DNA from: Glycomyces fuscus | GTDB taxonomy: Bacteria > Actinomycetota > Actinomycetes > Streptosporangiales > Streptosporangiaceae | Assembly (NCBI GenBank): GCA_002529455.1 | Contig: NYMS01000011.1 | Coordinates: 1 to 64,000, forward strand | Length of the DNA: 64,000 nucleotides | Direction of reading: 5' to 3' | Shown: in pieces, positions 36,636 through 45,743 of the stretch | Layout: every line of letters starts with the position of its first letter | Numbering within the stretch: the stretch's first letter is position 1 | Translations under genes and position numbers: made by a program | The notes under the pieces: generated by a model | The model's database searches: none | What the model was told of the DNA's origin: nothing | What the model saw: the letters and a program-made list of their open reading frames with translations, nothing else

Positions 36636-36992
36636 GTGGAGTTGAAGATATCAAGCCGGTCTCAGCAGGACGTCGCGGTGGTAACCGTGGGCGGTGAGAT
36701 CGACCTGTACACGGCGCCCCAGTTGCGCGACGAGCTCATCGGAGCCCTGGAGGACGGGGCGCGGCGGCTGGTCGTCGACATGTCGCGGGTGGAGTTCTGC
36801 GACTCGACCGGCATCAGCGTGCTGCTCTCCGCCATGAAGCGCTCCCGCGACAAGGACGGCGACCTGGAACTCGTGGCACCGAGGCCCGCCGTCACCAAGG
36901 TCCTGGAGGTGACCGGACTGAACGAGGTGTTCGTCATCCACCCCGACCTCGACGCGCTGCCGGTGGCCGCGGGGACCGGTACCGCCAAGTAG
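36636..36992 (+). CDS. STAS-domain anti-anti-sigma factor
   Basis: 118 aa, GTG start. It is a single STAS domain with VVTVGGEIDLYTAPQLRDEL and the phosphorylatable serine in EFCDSTGISVLLSAMK. It resembles BldG/RsbV/SpoIIAA. Dephosphorylated STAS proteins sequester an anti-sigma kinase and release the sigma factor. Encoded next to an RsbW-like ATPase, it forms a partner-switching pair. It is followed by GT2 after 11 bases, so possibly co-transcribed. I do not assign bldG because the classical bldG neighbourhood (orf3) is not seen. Confidence 0.92.
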   Translation: MELKISSRSQQDVAVVTVGGEIDLYTAPQLRDELIGALEDGARRLVVDMSRVEFCDSTGISVLLSAMKRSRDKDGDLELVAPRPAVTKVLEVTGLNEVFVIHPDLDALPVAAGTGTAK

Positions 36993-37003
36993 ACGGGACG
37001 CAC

Positions 37004-37852
37004 GTGCTTCGGGGGGAGGGCGCAGGTCCCGAGGGGGCCGCGATCGCCGTGGTCATCGCCGCCAAGGACGAGGCGGTACGCGTGGGCAGCACCGTCAGGG
37101 CCGCCCGCGCGCTGCCCGGGGTGGACCTGGTCGTCGTGGTCGACGACGGTTCGTCCGACCGCACGGCCGACGTCGCGCTCGACGCCGGGGCCCGGGTGCT
37201 CAGGCACAGCCGCAACCGCGGCAAGGGGGCCGCGATGGAGACGGGCGCGGAGGGCGTCCGGCTCATCGAGGAGCACCAGGCGGGGGACGGCGTGCCCGGC
37301 CCGCCCCGGCACCTGCTGTTCCTGGACGCCGACCTGGGGACGACCGCCGCGGAGGCGGCGCCGCTCGTCGAACCGGTCCGCGACGGCAAGGCCGACATGA
37401 CCATCGCCCTCTTCCCCGCGACCCGCATGCGCCTGGGCGGCCACGGGTTCGTGGTGCGCCTCGCGCGCGGGGGCGTCCGCAAGGCCACCGGGTGGGAGCC
37501 CGAGCAGCCCCTCAACGGCCAGCGCTGCCTGACGCGCGCCGCCTTCGAGGCGGCCAGGCCGCTGGCCCCCGGTTTCGGCGTGGAGACCGGCCTGACCATC
37601 GACGTGCTGCGCGCGGGCCTGCGGGTGCTGGAGGTGGAGGTGCCCCTGGAGCACCGGGCCACCGGCACCGACCTGCGCGCGCAGCTGCACCGCGCCCACC
37701 AGTTCGCGGACGTGGCGCGCGCGCTGGCGGTGCGCGAGCTGCGGCCCACCGTGCGGCGCGGGTGGGACCGGACCCGTGAGCGCACGCGCACGGCGGGACG
37801 GCAACTGGCCCGCAAAATCGGGCACATGACTTGGAGAAACCGCCCGAAGTAA
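37004..37852 (+). CDS. Glycosyltransferase family 2
   Basis: 282 aa, GTG start. A GT-A fold with IAVVIAAKDEAVRVGSTVRA, nucleotide-binding VVVVDDGSSDRTADVA, RGKGAAMETGAE and the DxD-type motif LFLDADLG. It transfers an activated sugar, probably from UDP- or GDP-sugar; this subgroup resembles DPM1/glucosyl-3-phosphoglycerate-type enzymes. There is no membrane helix; the basic C-terminus could associate with the membrane. It is separated from the preceding STAS gene by 11 bases. Substrate is not predictable. Confidence 0.85.
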   Translation: MLRGEGAGPEGAAIAVVIAAKDEAVRVGSTVRAARALPGVDLVVVVDDGSSDRTADVALDAGARVLRHSRNRGKGAAMETGAEGVRLIEEHQAGDGVPGPPRHLLFLDADLGTTAAEAAPLVEPVRDGKADMTIALFPATRMRLGGHGFVVRLARGGVRKATGWEPEQPLNGQRCLTRAAFEAARPLAPGFGVETGLTIDVLRAGLRVLEVEVPLEHRATGTDLRAQLHRAHQFADVARALAVRELRPTVRRGWDRTRERTRTAGRQLARKIGHMTWRNRPK

Positions 37853-37888
37853 TCCCATGAGTGCAGTGTGTAGCTATACGCTCGCTCT

Positions 37889-39091
37889 GTGTTCACTACG
37901 ATCCTGGCTTTGACGGGAATGCTCTCGGGACTGGGTGCGCTCGCCCTCGGCTGGCACGCGCTGTCCAGGGCCCGTGTGGTCGGCAGCGAGTCCCAGGCAC
38001 TCGCCCAACGGGCGGCCGCGGTCAGCGCCTCGGGCGTGGACCCGTTGGCCGTCCGCGACGTGGCGGTGCTCCACTACGACGCCCTGGAGGAGATGTCGGG
38101 CGCCCGCTCCTTCTCGCTGGCGCTGCTCAACAGTGAGGGCGACGGCGTCGTCGTCACCTCCATCAACGGGCGCACCGAGTCGCGCACCTACGCCAAACCG
38201 GTGGTGGGCGGGGAATGCGACACCCTGCTCAGCCCGGAGGAGTACCGGGTCGTCCGGTCGGCCCGCCTGGGGGAGGGGGTCGGCGCCACCGCGGCCGCCG
38301 AGGACTCCTCGGTGCAACCGGTGTCCCGCCCCGTGGTCCGGGAGGCCCCCGAGCCCCCGGCCGCGCGGGACGAGGAGCGGGGCGCGCGTGAGGACGCGGA
38401 GGCCGCCGCCGACACCGTGGAGGCCGTTGACGCGGGCCCGGACCGCGAGCGCGGCGGGGCCGCCGCACCGACGGCCACGACGGCCCAGGCCCGCACGGGC
38501 ACGGTCCGCACGGGCACGGTCCGAGAGCACGCCGAGACGACCCCGGCGGCCCCGGGCGCCCGGACCACCTCCACCGCCCAGGCAAACCCGAGCACCCCAG
38601 CAGCCCCAGCAGCCCCGTCCGACGCGGACGAGCGCCGAGAGGCCGCTGAGGCCCCCGAGACCGCTGAGCCCACTGAGGCCGCTCCACCCGCCCCGGCGGC
38701 ACCGGCTGTACCGGCCGCCCGGACCGCTCCGCCGGCAACGGCCGCCTCGGCCGCTGAGGGGGAGGAGCGGGAGCCCCGGGGCCTGGCCTCCGTGCTCCGC
38801 AGGACGATCGGGCGTGTCGGCACCGACCACCGGGCCCCGGTCGAGGCCGTGCGGTCGGGTGTCGGAGCGGCGAGGCCGGTCCTCTCCGCCAACGTCACCG
38901 TGCGGCCGGGGCCCTCCGCCAACGTCACCGTGCAGCAGGGGTCCTCCGCCACCGGAGCGGGGCGCACCGGACCTCCCTCCGCCGGGACCGCGACGGCCGC
39001 CGAGCCGTGTCCGGCGGACCGGACCGGCGGGGAGGCCGGTCAGGACGGCGCCCGGGAAGCGGACGCCCCCGCGCCGGAGGCGCGCGGGTGA
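37889..39091 (+). CDS. DUF4446 protein with long disordered tail
   Basis: 400 aa, GTG start. An N-terminal hydrophobic helix (ILALTGMLSGLGALALGWHAL) is followed by the DUF4446 core (about 50-125; AVLHYDALEEMSGARSFSLALLNSEGDGVVV). About 270 residues of Ala/Pro/Thr/Glu-rich disordered sequence follow, with internal repeats. Near the end a 10-residue unit, SANVTVRPGP/SANVTVQQGS, is encoded by a 30-base tandem repeat (38884-38903 and 38914-38933). DUF4446 function is unknown; the tail may interact with the envelope. Confidence 0.8.
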   Translation: MFTTILALTGMLSGLGALALGWHALSRARVVGSESQALAQRAAAVSASGVDPLAVRDVAVLHYDALEEMSGARSFSLALLNSEGDGVVVTSINGRTESRTYAKPVVGGECDTLLSPEEYRVVRSARLGEGVGATAAAEDSSVQPVSRPVVREAPEPPAARDEERGAREDAEAAADTVEAVDAGPDRERGGAAAPTATTAQARTGTVRTGTVREHAETTPAAPGARTTSTAQANPSTPAAPAAPSDADERREAAEAPETAEPTEAAPPAPAAPAVPAARTAPPATAASAAEGEEREPRGLASVLRRTIGRVGTDHRAPVEAVRSGVGAARPVLSANVTVRPGPSANVTVQQGSSATGAGRTGPPSAGTATAAEPCPADRTGGEAGQDGAREADAPAPEARG

Positions 39092-39174
39092 CCGCGGCCG
39101 AGCGGCCCGGATCCCCGGCCGCGCCGCGCCCCGAACGGCCGCACCCGGCGTACCGGTCCGTATAGCCTGGCGCT

Positions 39175-40122
39175 ATGCCCAACCGCTACGCCTACCTCGG
39201 CCCCGAGGGCACCTTCACCGAAGCAGCCCTGCGCAACCTGCGCCCGGACGCGACCGACGAGGCCCGCGTCCCCCGCGAGGGGGTCGCGGCGGTCTTCGAC
39301 GCGGTCCGCTCCGGCGCGGTCGACGGCGGCGTCGTCCCCCTGGAGAACTCGGTCGAGGGCGGCGTCACCGCCACCATCGCCGAACTCGTCAACGGCGCTC
39401 CGCTGCTCGTCACCGGCGAGACGGCGGTCCCCGTCGAGTTCGCCCTGTTCGCGCGGGGCGGGACGGTCCTGGAGGACGTCAAGCGGGTGGCCACCCACCC
39501 CCACGCCCTCGCCCAGTGCCGGGGCTGGCTCGCCCGCAACCTGCCCGAGGCGGACGCGCACACCGTCTCCTCCACGGCCGCCGCCGCGCGCGCCGTCTCC
39601 GAACCCGGCGCGCCCTACGACGCGGCCATCTGCGCCGTGATCGCCGGAGAGCGCTACGGCCTGCACGCCCTGGCCTCCAACATCGGCGACCGCTCCGACG
39701 CCGCCACCCGCTTCATCTACCTGTCCCGGCCCGGCGCGCTGCCCGCGCCCACCGGGGCCGACCTGACCTCGCTCGTCGCCTTCATCGCCGACGACCACCC
39801 CGGCGCCCTGATCGAGGTGCTCAACCAGTTCGCCGTGCGCGGGGTCAACCTCACCCGCCTGGAGTCGCGCCCCACCGGCGACCGGCTCGGCAGCTACTGC
39901 TTCTGCATCGACGCCGAGGGGCACGTGGCCGAGGCCCGGGTCGGCGAGGCCCTCATGGGCATCCGGCGGGTGTGCCGGGACGTGCGCTTCCTGGGCAGCT
40001 ACCCGCGCGGCGGGCGGGCCGTCGAGAACGACCCGCCGCTGCGGCCCCGCCCGGCCACCGACGCCGACTTCGCCGAGGCCGAGCAGTGGCTGGCGCGCAT
40101 CCGCGCCGGCCAGGTCGACTGA
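39175..40122 (+). CDS. pheA: Prephenate dehydratase
   Basis: 315 aa monofunctional enzyme converting prephenate to phenylpyruvate in phenylalanine synthesis. The PDT domain (about 5-185) begins YAYLGPEGTFTEAAL, has NSVEGGV in the active site and TRFIYLSRP at its end. The C-terminal ACT domain (about 200-275) contains HPGALIEVLNQFAVRGVNLT and ESRPTGDRLGSYCF and gives phenylalanine feedback control. ATG start. The downstream small gene is on the opposite strand. Confidence 0.96.
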   Translation: MPNRYAYLGPEGTFTEAALRNLRPDATDEARVPREGVAAVFDAVRSGAVDGGVVPLENSVEGGVTATIAELVNGAPLLVTGETAVPVEFALFARGGTVLEDVKRVATHPHALAQCRGWLARNLPEADAHTVSSTAAAARAVSEPGAPYDAAICAVIAGERYGLHALASNIGDRSDAATRFIYLSRPGALPAPTGADLTSLVAFIADDHPGALIEVLNQFAVRGVNLTRLESRPTGDRLGSYCFCIDAEGHVAEARVGEALMGIRRVCRDVRFLGSYPRGGRAVENDPPLRPRPATDADFAEAEQWLARIRAGQVD

Positions 40123-40143
40123 GGCAGCGGACACCGGCGGTTC

Positions 40144-40320
40144 TCAGACCGGGGCCGCCTCCAGCGGGCCGCCGCCCCGGTGGGCCCCCTCCCCCGCGGT
40201 GGCCCGGTCCAGCTCCAGGCACAGCGCCAGCCTCAGCGCGAAGTCCCCGGGGCGCGTCGCCTCCAGCACCTCCAGCACGGAGGTGATCTCCACGGCGCTC
40301 ATCTCGTTCAACGGCTTCAC
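40144..40320 (-). CDS. Small conserved-looking protein, 58 aa
   Basis: GTG start with GAGGGGGACGACC upstream. The frame reads as a compact helical peptide ([20 protein letters not shown], then [13 protein letters not shown]) followed by a Gly-rich tail. It lies on the minus strand between pheA and serS and overlaps neither. I do not recognise a family. The GC pattern and ribosome-binding site look real. It might be a small regulator or a toxin-antitoxin-type peptide, but there is no partner. Confidence 0.5.
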   Translation of the reverse strand: MKPLNEMSAVEITSVLEVLEATRPGDFALRLALCLELDRATAGEGAHRGGGPLEAAPV

Positions 40321-40431
40321 GGTCGTCCCCCTCGTAGGTCTGTCACAGGGGGGACGCCGCCGCCGGGCGTCCATGACGCGGTCGCGGAAAAGATGTCGGG
40401 AGGGCGGGGCCCGGGCGGTAACCTGCAAGAC

Positions 40432-41703
40432 GTGATCGACCTTCGCGCTCTTCGAGAAGACCCCGAACGACTCCGTGCCTCGCAGCGGGCCCGGGGGGAG
40501 GACCCCTCCGTCGCCGACAGCCTGCTCGGGCTCGACGCCGACCGCCGCTCCGCGCTGTCCCGGTTCGAGACCCTGCGCGCCGAGCAGAAGAGCGTGGGCA
40601 AGTCCGTCTCCAAGGCCTCCCCGGAGGAGCGCGAGGAACTCCTGACCCGCGCCAAGGCGCTGGCCGCCGAGGTCAAGGAGGCCGAGGCCGAGAGCGGCCG
40701 TCTCACCGGCGAGCTGGAGTCCCTGCTGGCGGGCGTGCCCAACCTCGTGGAGGAGGACGCGCCCGAGGGCGGCGTGGACGACTTCAGGGTCCTGGAGACC
40801 GTCGGCACCCCGCGCTCGTTCGACTTCACCCCGCGCGACCACCTGGAGCTGGGCGAGATGCTCGGCGCCATCGACACCGAGCGCGGCGCCAAGGTCTCCG
40901 GCGCCCGGTTCTACTTCCTCACCGGCGTGGGCGCCCAGCTGGAGCTGGCCCTGCTCAACATGGCCATGAACCAGGCCGTCCAGGCGGGTTTCACGCCGAT
41001 GATCCCGCCGGTGCTGGTCCGGCCCGAGACCATGGAGGGCACCGGGTTCCTCGGCGCGCACGCCGACGAGGTCTACCACCTGCCCGCCGACGACCTCTAC
41101 CTCGTGGGCACCTCCGAGGTGCCGCTGGCCGGGTACCACTCGGGGGAGATCCTGCCCGCCGACGCCCTGCCGAACCGCTACATCGGCTGGTCGCCGTGCT
41201 TCCGCCGCGAGGCGGGCTCCTACGGCAAGGACACCCGCGGCATCATCCGCGTGCACCAGTTCAACAAGGTGGAGATGTTCGTCTACACCCACCCGGACCA
41301 GGCGCACGAGGAGCACCGGCGGCTGCTCGCGTGGGAGCGGGAGATGCTGGACAAGCTGGAGCTGCCCTACCGCGTGGTGGACATCGCCGCCGGCGACCTG
41401 GGCACCAGCGCCGCCCGCAAGTACGACTGCGAGGCGTGGGTCCCCACCCAGGAGACCTACCGGGAGCTGACCTCCACCTCCAACTGCACCGAGTTCCAGG
41501 CCCGCCGCCTCAACGTGCGGTTCCGGGGCGAGGACGGCAAGCCCCGCTTCGCCGCCACCCTCAACGGCACGCTGGCCACCACCCGGTGGATCGTCGCCAT
41601 CCTGGAGAACCACCAGCGCGAGGACGGCTCCGTGGTGGTGCCCGAGGCGCTGCGCCCCTACCTGGGCCGCGACGTCCTGGAGCCGGTCGCCAGGGGCAGG
41701 TAG
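40432..41703 (+). CDS. serS: Seryl-tRNA synthetase
   Basis: 423 aa class II synthetase charging tRNA-Ser. An N-terminal coiled coil (about 25-100) grips the long variable arm. The catalytic domain has motif 2 ([20 protein letters not shown]), where the arginine binds ATP, and motif 3 ([20 protein letters not shown]). GTG start at 40432. Length and order are normal. A long perfect hairpin terminates it. Its cognate tRNA-Ser(TGA) lies in this window at 58857-58945. Confidence 0.97.
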   Translation: MIDLRALREDPERLRASQRARGEDPSVADSLLGLDADRRSALSRFETLRAEQKSVGKSVSKASPEEREELLTRAKALAAEVKEAEAESGRLTGELESLLAGVPNLVEEDAPEGGVDDFRVLETVGTPRSFDFTPRDHLELGEMLGAIDTERGAKVSGARFYFLTGVGAQLELALLNMAMNQAVQAGFTPMIPPVLVRPETMEGTGFLGAHADEVYHLPADDLYLVGTSEVPLAGYHSGEILPADALPNRYIGWSPCFRREAGSYGKDTRGIIRVHQFNKVEMFVYTHPDQAHEEHRRLLAWEREMLDKLELPYRVVDIAAGDLGTSAARKYDCEAWVPTQETYRELTSTSNCTEFQARRLNVRFRGEDGKPRFAATLNGTLATTRWIVAILENHQREDGSVVVPEALRPYLGRDVLEPVARGR

Positions 41704-41734
41704 GCGGCCCGGACCCCGGTCCCGGTACACGTAC

Positions 41735-41772
41735 GCGCGGAGCCCGCCCCCGGCCGGGGGCGGGCTCCGCGC
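41735..41772. terminator. Bidirectional terminator, 38-base palindrome
   Basis: A perfect inverted repeat with 19-bp arms and no loop bases between serS and the convergent bpa gene (ends 41779). It can end both transcripts and could extrude as a cruciform. Confidence 0.8.
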
Positions 41773-41778
41773 TCGTCG

Positions 41779-42324
41779 CTACAGGTACGGGCCGGAGCCG
41801 TGCGACTCCTCGCCCAGGCCGCCGGAAACGCCCTGACCCTGGGCCTGCAGACCCGCGACGCCGGGCGGCAGGGCCTTGCGCATGTTCTCCAGCTGGGCGC
41901 GGGCCGCCATCTGCTGGGCGAACAGGGTGGTCTGGATGCCGTGGAACAGCCCCTCCAGCCAGCCCACCAGCTGCGCCTGCGCGATGCGCAGCTCGGAGTC
42001 GCTGGGGGCCGCGCCCTCGGCGAACGGCAGCGTCAGCCGCTCCAGCTCCTCGATCAGCTCGGGGGCCAGGCCGTCCTCCAGCTCCTTGATGGACGAGGTG
42101 TGGATCTCCTTGAGCCTGGCCCGGCTCGCCTCGTCCAGCGGAGCGGCCTTGACCTCCTCCAGGAGCTGCCGGATCATGCTGCCGATCCGCATCACCTTGG
42201 CGGGCTGCTCCACCATGTCGGCGAGGGTGCGCGGCTCCTCCGCACCCCCTTCGCCGTCCCCGTCGCGGTCGGATCCCATGACCAGGATCCGAGCCTGTTC
42301 CTCCGGGTTCTCTGCGCTGCTCAT
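41779..42324 (-). CDS. bpa: Bacterial proteasome activator Bpa/PafE (DUF2587)
   Basis: 181 aa helical protein that forms rings docking on the 20S proteasome without ATP. The core block MRIGSMIRQLLEEVKAAPLD and the following helices (LKEIHTSSIKELEDGLAPELIEEL) are typical. The C-terminal tetrapeptide here is GPYL, where mycobacterial Bpa ends in GQYL, the motif that inserts into proteasome pockets; the tyrosine-leucine is kept but glutamine is replaced by proline. Its neighbour is the quinone oxidoreductase gene, 33 bases upstream on the same strand. Confidence 0.9.
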   Translation of the reverse strand: MSSAENPEEQARILVMGSDRDGDGEGGAEEPRTLADMVEQPAKVMRIGSMIRQLLEEVKAAPLDEASRARLKEIHTSSIKELEDGLAPELIEELERLTLPFAEGAAPSDSELRIAQAQLVGWLEGLFHGIQTTLFAQQMAARAQLENMRKALPPGVAGLQAQGQGVSGGLGEESHGSGPYL

Positions 42325-42357
42325 CAGTCCCCTTACGTGGATGTCACCGGCACGCCG

Positions 42358-43332
42358 TCAACGGGTGAGAAGGATCTTTCCGGTGTGCGCGCTCGTTTCC
42401 ATGACGCGGTGCGCCTCCGCCGCGTTCCGCATCGGGACCGAGCGGTCGACGACGGGGCGGACGACTCCCTGTTCTACCAACGGCCAGACCTGTTCGAGTA
42501 CTCCCGAGACGATGGCCGCCTTCTCCTCCAGGGGACGCGAGCGCAGGGTCGTCGCGTGGACGGAGAGCCTCTTGGCGAGCATACGGCCCAGATCGGCCTC
42601 GGCCCGGCGCCCGCCCATCAGCGCGATGATCACCAGGCGGCCGTTCGTGGTCAGCGCGCGCAGGTTGGCGTCCAGGTAGGAGCCGCCCATGATGTCGAGG
42701 ACCAGGTCGGCGCCGCCCGCCTCGCGCACGCGCTCGGTGAAGTCCTCCTCCTTGTAGTTGACGAGGATCTCCGCGCCCAGCTCGCGGCAGCGCTCCAGCT
42801 TCTCCCGGCTGCCCGCCGTGACCGCCACCCGGGCGCCCAGGGCGCGGGCGAACTGGATCGCGAAGGTGCCGATGCCGCTGCCGCCGCCGTGGACCAGGAC
42901 GGTCTGCCCGGCGCGCAGGCCGCCGACCATCACCAGGTTGGACCACACCGTGCAGGCCACCTCGGGCAGCGCGGCGGCCTCCACCAGGTCCACGCCCGCG
43001 GGGACCGGCAGCAGCTGGCCCACCGGTACGGCGACCTTCTCGGCGTAGCCGCCCCCGGTCAGCAGGGCGCAGACCGGGTCGCCCACGGACCAGCCCGAGT
43101 CCTCGGTGCCGGGGCCGAGCGCCGCGACGGTGCCCGAACACTCCAGCCCGGGGTACTCGGAGGCGCCGGGTGGCGGCGGGTAGTTGCCCTGGCGCTGGGA
43201 GACGTCGGCCCGGTTGACCGCGCTCGCGGCCACGTCCACCAGGACCTCCCCCTCGCCGGGGACGGGATCGGGAACCTCGGTCCAGGCCAGGACCTCGGGT
43301 CCGCCCGGTTCGCTGATACGGATCGCGTGCAT
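42358..43332 (-). CDS. NAD(P)H:quinone oxidoreductase (MDR superfamily)
   Basis: 324 aa zinc-independent medium-chain reductase. An N-terminal GroES-like domain (NRADVSQRQGNYPPPPGASE) is followed by a Rossmann domain with TVLVHGGGSGIGTFAIQFAR. It reduces quinones or similar electrophiles using NADPH. Length is standard (QOR/PIG3 group). ATG start. Divergent from the ATPase gene downstream. Confidence 0.93.
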   Translation of the reverse strand: MHAIRISEPGGPEVLAWTEVPDPVPGEGEVLVDVAASAVNRADVSQRQGNYPPPPGASEYPGLECSGTVAALGPGTEDSGWSVGDPVCALLTGGGYAEKVAVPVGQLLPVPAGVDLVEAAALPEVACTVWSNLVMVGGLRAGQTVLVHGGGSGIGTFAIQFARALGARVAVTAGSREKLERCRELGAEILVNYKEEDFTERVREAGGADLVLDIMGGSYLDANLRALTTNGRLVIIALMGGRRAEADLGRMLAKRLSVHATTLRSRPLEEKAAIVSGVLEQVWPLVEQGVVRPVVDRSVPMRNAAEAHRVMETSAHTGKILLTR

Positions 43333-43512
43333 GAGCCAGACAGTACCCGGGGAGGTTCCACGTCAGGCAAGGGAGCACTCTGTTCACCTGCCCGTAAGGA
43401 TGCTTCGGTAGGGCCGGAGGGGTAAGAGTGATCCCAGGGAGCGGATCCCGTCTCTTCCCCGCTGGGGTATCCCTCCCTCCACAGCACGCCCCCTTCACGC
43501 AGGAGAACTCCG

Positions 43513-45630
43513 GTGGCACACCAGGAACACAACGGGTCGGGTCGAAGCTTTGAGACGGGCACCGGACCCGAGGCCGGGGAGCGCGTCGAACCGGACCGCC
43601 CGGCGGGTGAACCGGAGGAGTACGGCCCGGACGCCGCGGCGCCGGGCCCGGCCGCGCCCGAACCCTCCCCCCACGACCAGTGGTTCGGCGGCTTCGAGGG
43701 CGAGGCGCCGCCTCCGCCGCCCTACGCACGGCTGCCCGAGGACACGCCGCTGCCGGGGGCGGGGCGGCAGGCACCGCCCCCGGCGGAGGAGTCCCGGGGG
43801 CCCGGCGGGGAGCCCGAGCGCTCGGAGGCCGGTGCTCCCGAGACCTCGGGGGTGTTCGGTTCCCCCGAACCGGAAGGGGTTACGGAGAAGTCCGAGGCTG
43901 AGGTTTCCCCCGGGGCTTCTGAGTCTCCTAGGGTTTTCGGCCCTCCCGAAGCCCCGGAGCCTTCTGAGGATTCTGAGATTCCTGGGGATCCTGGGGCGTC
44001 TAATCCGCTTGTACCCCCGCGGCCTTCGGGTGCCTCCGGACCTTCGGAGTTCCTCGCGGGTCCGGGAACCCCCGAGGTGTCCGACGACGACGCCGACGAA
44101 GGCGAGGAGGAGGACGGCACGGTCCGCCTGCTGCCCGGGATCGCGCGCAGACGCCCGCAGCGGCAGCGCCTCCAGCGACCCGCCCGGCCGGGCGGGGAGG
44201 ACCCGCTGGCGCCCCGCAGGCTGCGCCGTGACTCCGACGTGCCCGAACCCGAGCAGCTGCCTCCCCTGGAGACCGAGCACGACGACACCCGGGGCGGCCC
44301 GGAGACCGCGGGACCGGGCCCGGCGGGCCCGGAACCGGGACCGGGCACGCGCCCCGCGCGGGGCCCCGAACCGCGCTTCGTCCGGGGGCCGGACCCGCGT
44401 CCCGTCCAGGGGTCCGGCCCGAGCCCCGGCCAGGGAGCAGACCCGGTCCCCGCCTGGAGGGCCGGGACCCCGGACCCCGCGCCCCGGCCCGCCCGGGGCA
44501 CGGGTCCGGGCGCGTGGCCGGACGAGGAGCCCGGCCCCTTCCGGTCCGCGCCGCCACCGGGGGAGTCCGTCCGCCCGGCGCCTGCGCGGACCCCCGAGCC
44601 GCCGTCCGCGCTCACCGGGCCCCGCGCCGACCTCGCGCCGCCACCGGCCCCGTCCGCTCCCCCGGAGCCGTCGGCCCAGCGCGGGCCCGAGCAGGAGCGG
44701 CAGACCTCCGACGCGCTCAACGCCGCCACCCTCGTGCGCAACCGGCGCCAGGGGCCCAGCGGCGGATGGCGCAGGGCCGTGCACGCCGCCACCCTGGGCC
44801 TGGTCAACCCGGGGGAGTCCGCCAAGGTGCTGCGCCGGCGCGAACTGGTGGCCCGCGCGAGCACGCCCGTGGCGGCCGGCCACCACCGGGTGGCCGTGCT
44901 CAGCCTCAAGGGCGGGGTCGGCAAGACGACCACCACGGTCGCCCTCGGCGCCACGCTGGCGTCCCTGCGCGGCGACCGGGTGCTCGCGGTGGACGCCAAC
45001 CCCGACCGGGGCACGCTGTCGGACAAGGTGCGCCTGGAGACCGCCGCGACCATCCGCGACCTGCTCAACGAGCGCCACCTGGTGTCGCGCTACGCCGACA
45101 TCCGCGGGTTCACCTCGCAGGCGCCCAGCCGGCTGGAGATCCTGGCCTCCGACCGCGACCCGGCGGTCTCGGAGGCCTTCAGCGACGCCGACTACCGGGA
45201 GGTCGCCCGGATCGTCGAGCACTTCTACTCCATCTGCATCACCGACTGCGGCACCGGTCTGCTGCACTCGGCGATGCGCGGGGTCCTGGGACTGGCCGAC
45301 CAGGTGGTCCTGGTCAGTTCGGCGTCCGTGGACGGGGCCCGCAGCGCCAGCGCCACCCTGGACTGGCTGGAGGCGCACGGCCACGGGGGACTCGTCCGCA
45401 GCGCCGTGGTGGTGCTGTCCATGGTGCGCTCCGACAGCAAGAGCAGCGTGGACCTGAACCGGCTGGAGGAGCACTTCGCGGGGCGGTGCCGCGACGTGGT
45501 GCGGGTGCCGTGGGACGGGCACCTGGAGGAGGGCGCCGAGGTGGACCTCGAACGGCTCGCCCCCGCCACGCGGGACGCCTACCTCCAGCTGGCCGCGTCG
45601 GTCGGGGAGGCGTTCGCCTGGCAGAGGTGA
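43513..45630 (+). CDS. MinD/ParA-like ATPase with long disordered N-terminus
   Basis: 705 aa, GTG start after AGGAGAA. About 410 residues at the N-terminus are Pro/Gly/Glu/Ala-rich and disordered; two-thirds of it is low complexity. Then a deviant-Walker ATPase domain (about 455-700) has KGGVGKTTTT (P-loop), VDANPDRGTL, TDCGTGLLHSAM and switch-like VVVLSMVRSDSKSSVDL. Such proteins (for example the mycobacterial EspI/EccK-type) bind membranes or ESX machinery or position cell structures. No parB or ESX genes are adjacent. The N-terminal stretch 43880-44040 is AT-richer than its neighbourhood and made of short repeats. Confidence 0.82.
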   Translation: MAHQEHNGSGRSFETGTGPEAGERVEPDRPAGEPEEYGPDAAAPGPAAPEPSPHDQWFGGFEGEAPPPPPYARLPEDTPLPGAGRQAPPPAEESRGPGGEPERSEAGAPETSGVFGSPEPEGVTEKSEAEVSPGASESPRVFGPPEAPEPSEDSEIPGDPGASNPLVPPRPSGASGPSEFLAGPGTPEVSDDDADEGEEEDGTVRLLPGIARRRPQRQRLQRPARPGGEDPLAPRRLRRDSDVPEPEQLPPLETEHDDTRGGPETAGPGPAGPEPGPGTRPARGPEPRFVRGPDPRPVQGSGPSPGQGADPVPAWRAGTPDPAPRPARGTGPGAWPDEEPGPFRSAPPPGESVRPAPARTPEPPSALTGPRADLAPPPAPSAPPEPSAQRGPEQERQTSDALNAATLVRNRRQGPSGGWRRAVHAATLGLVNPGESAKVLRRRELVARASTPVAAGHHRVAVLSLKGGVGKTTTTVALGATLASLRGDRVLAVDANPDRGTLSDKVRLETAATIRDLLNERHLVSRYADIRGFTSQAPSRLEILASDRDPAVSEAFSDADYREVARIVEHFYSICITDCGTGLLHSAMRGVLGLADQVVLVSSASVDGARSASATLDWLEAHGHGGLVRSAVVVLSMVRSDSKSSVDLNRLEEHFAGRCRDVVRVPWDGHLEEGAEVDLERLAPATRDAYLQLAASVGEAFAWQR

Positions 45631-45743
45631 GGCGGCCGCGGGAGGGGCGCGGCGCGCGGGCGGCCCCTCCTTCCGGTCCCCCTCCCCTGTTTTCCGGGGT
45701 CCTCTTCCGGACAGGGGGAGGGACGAGGGGGAAGGGGTAGGGG

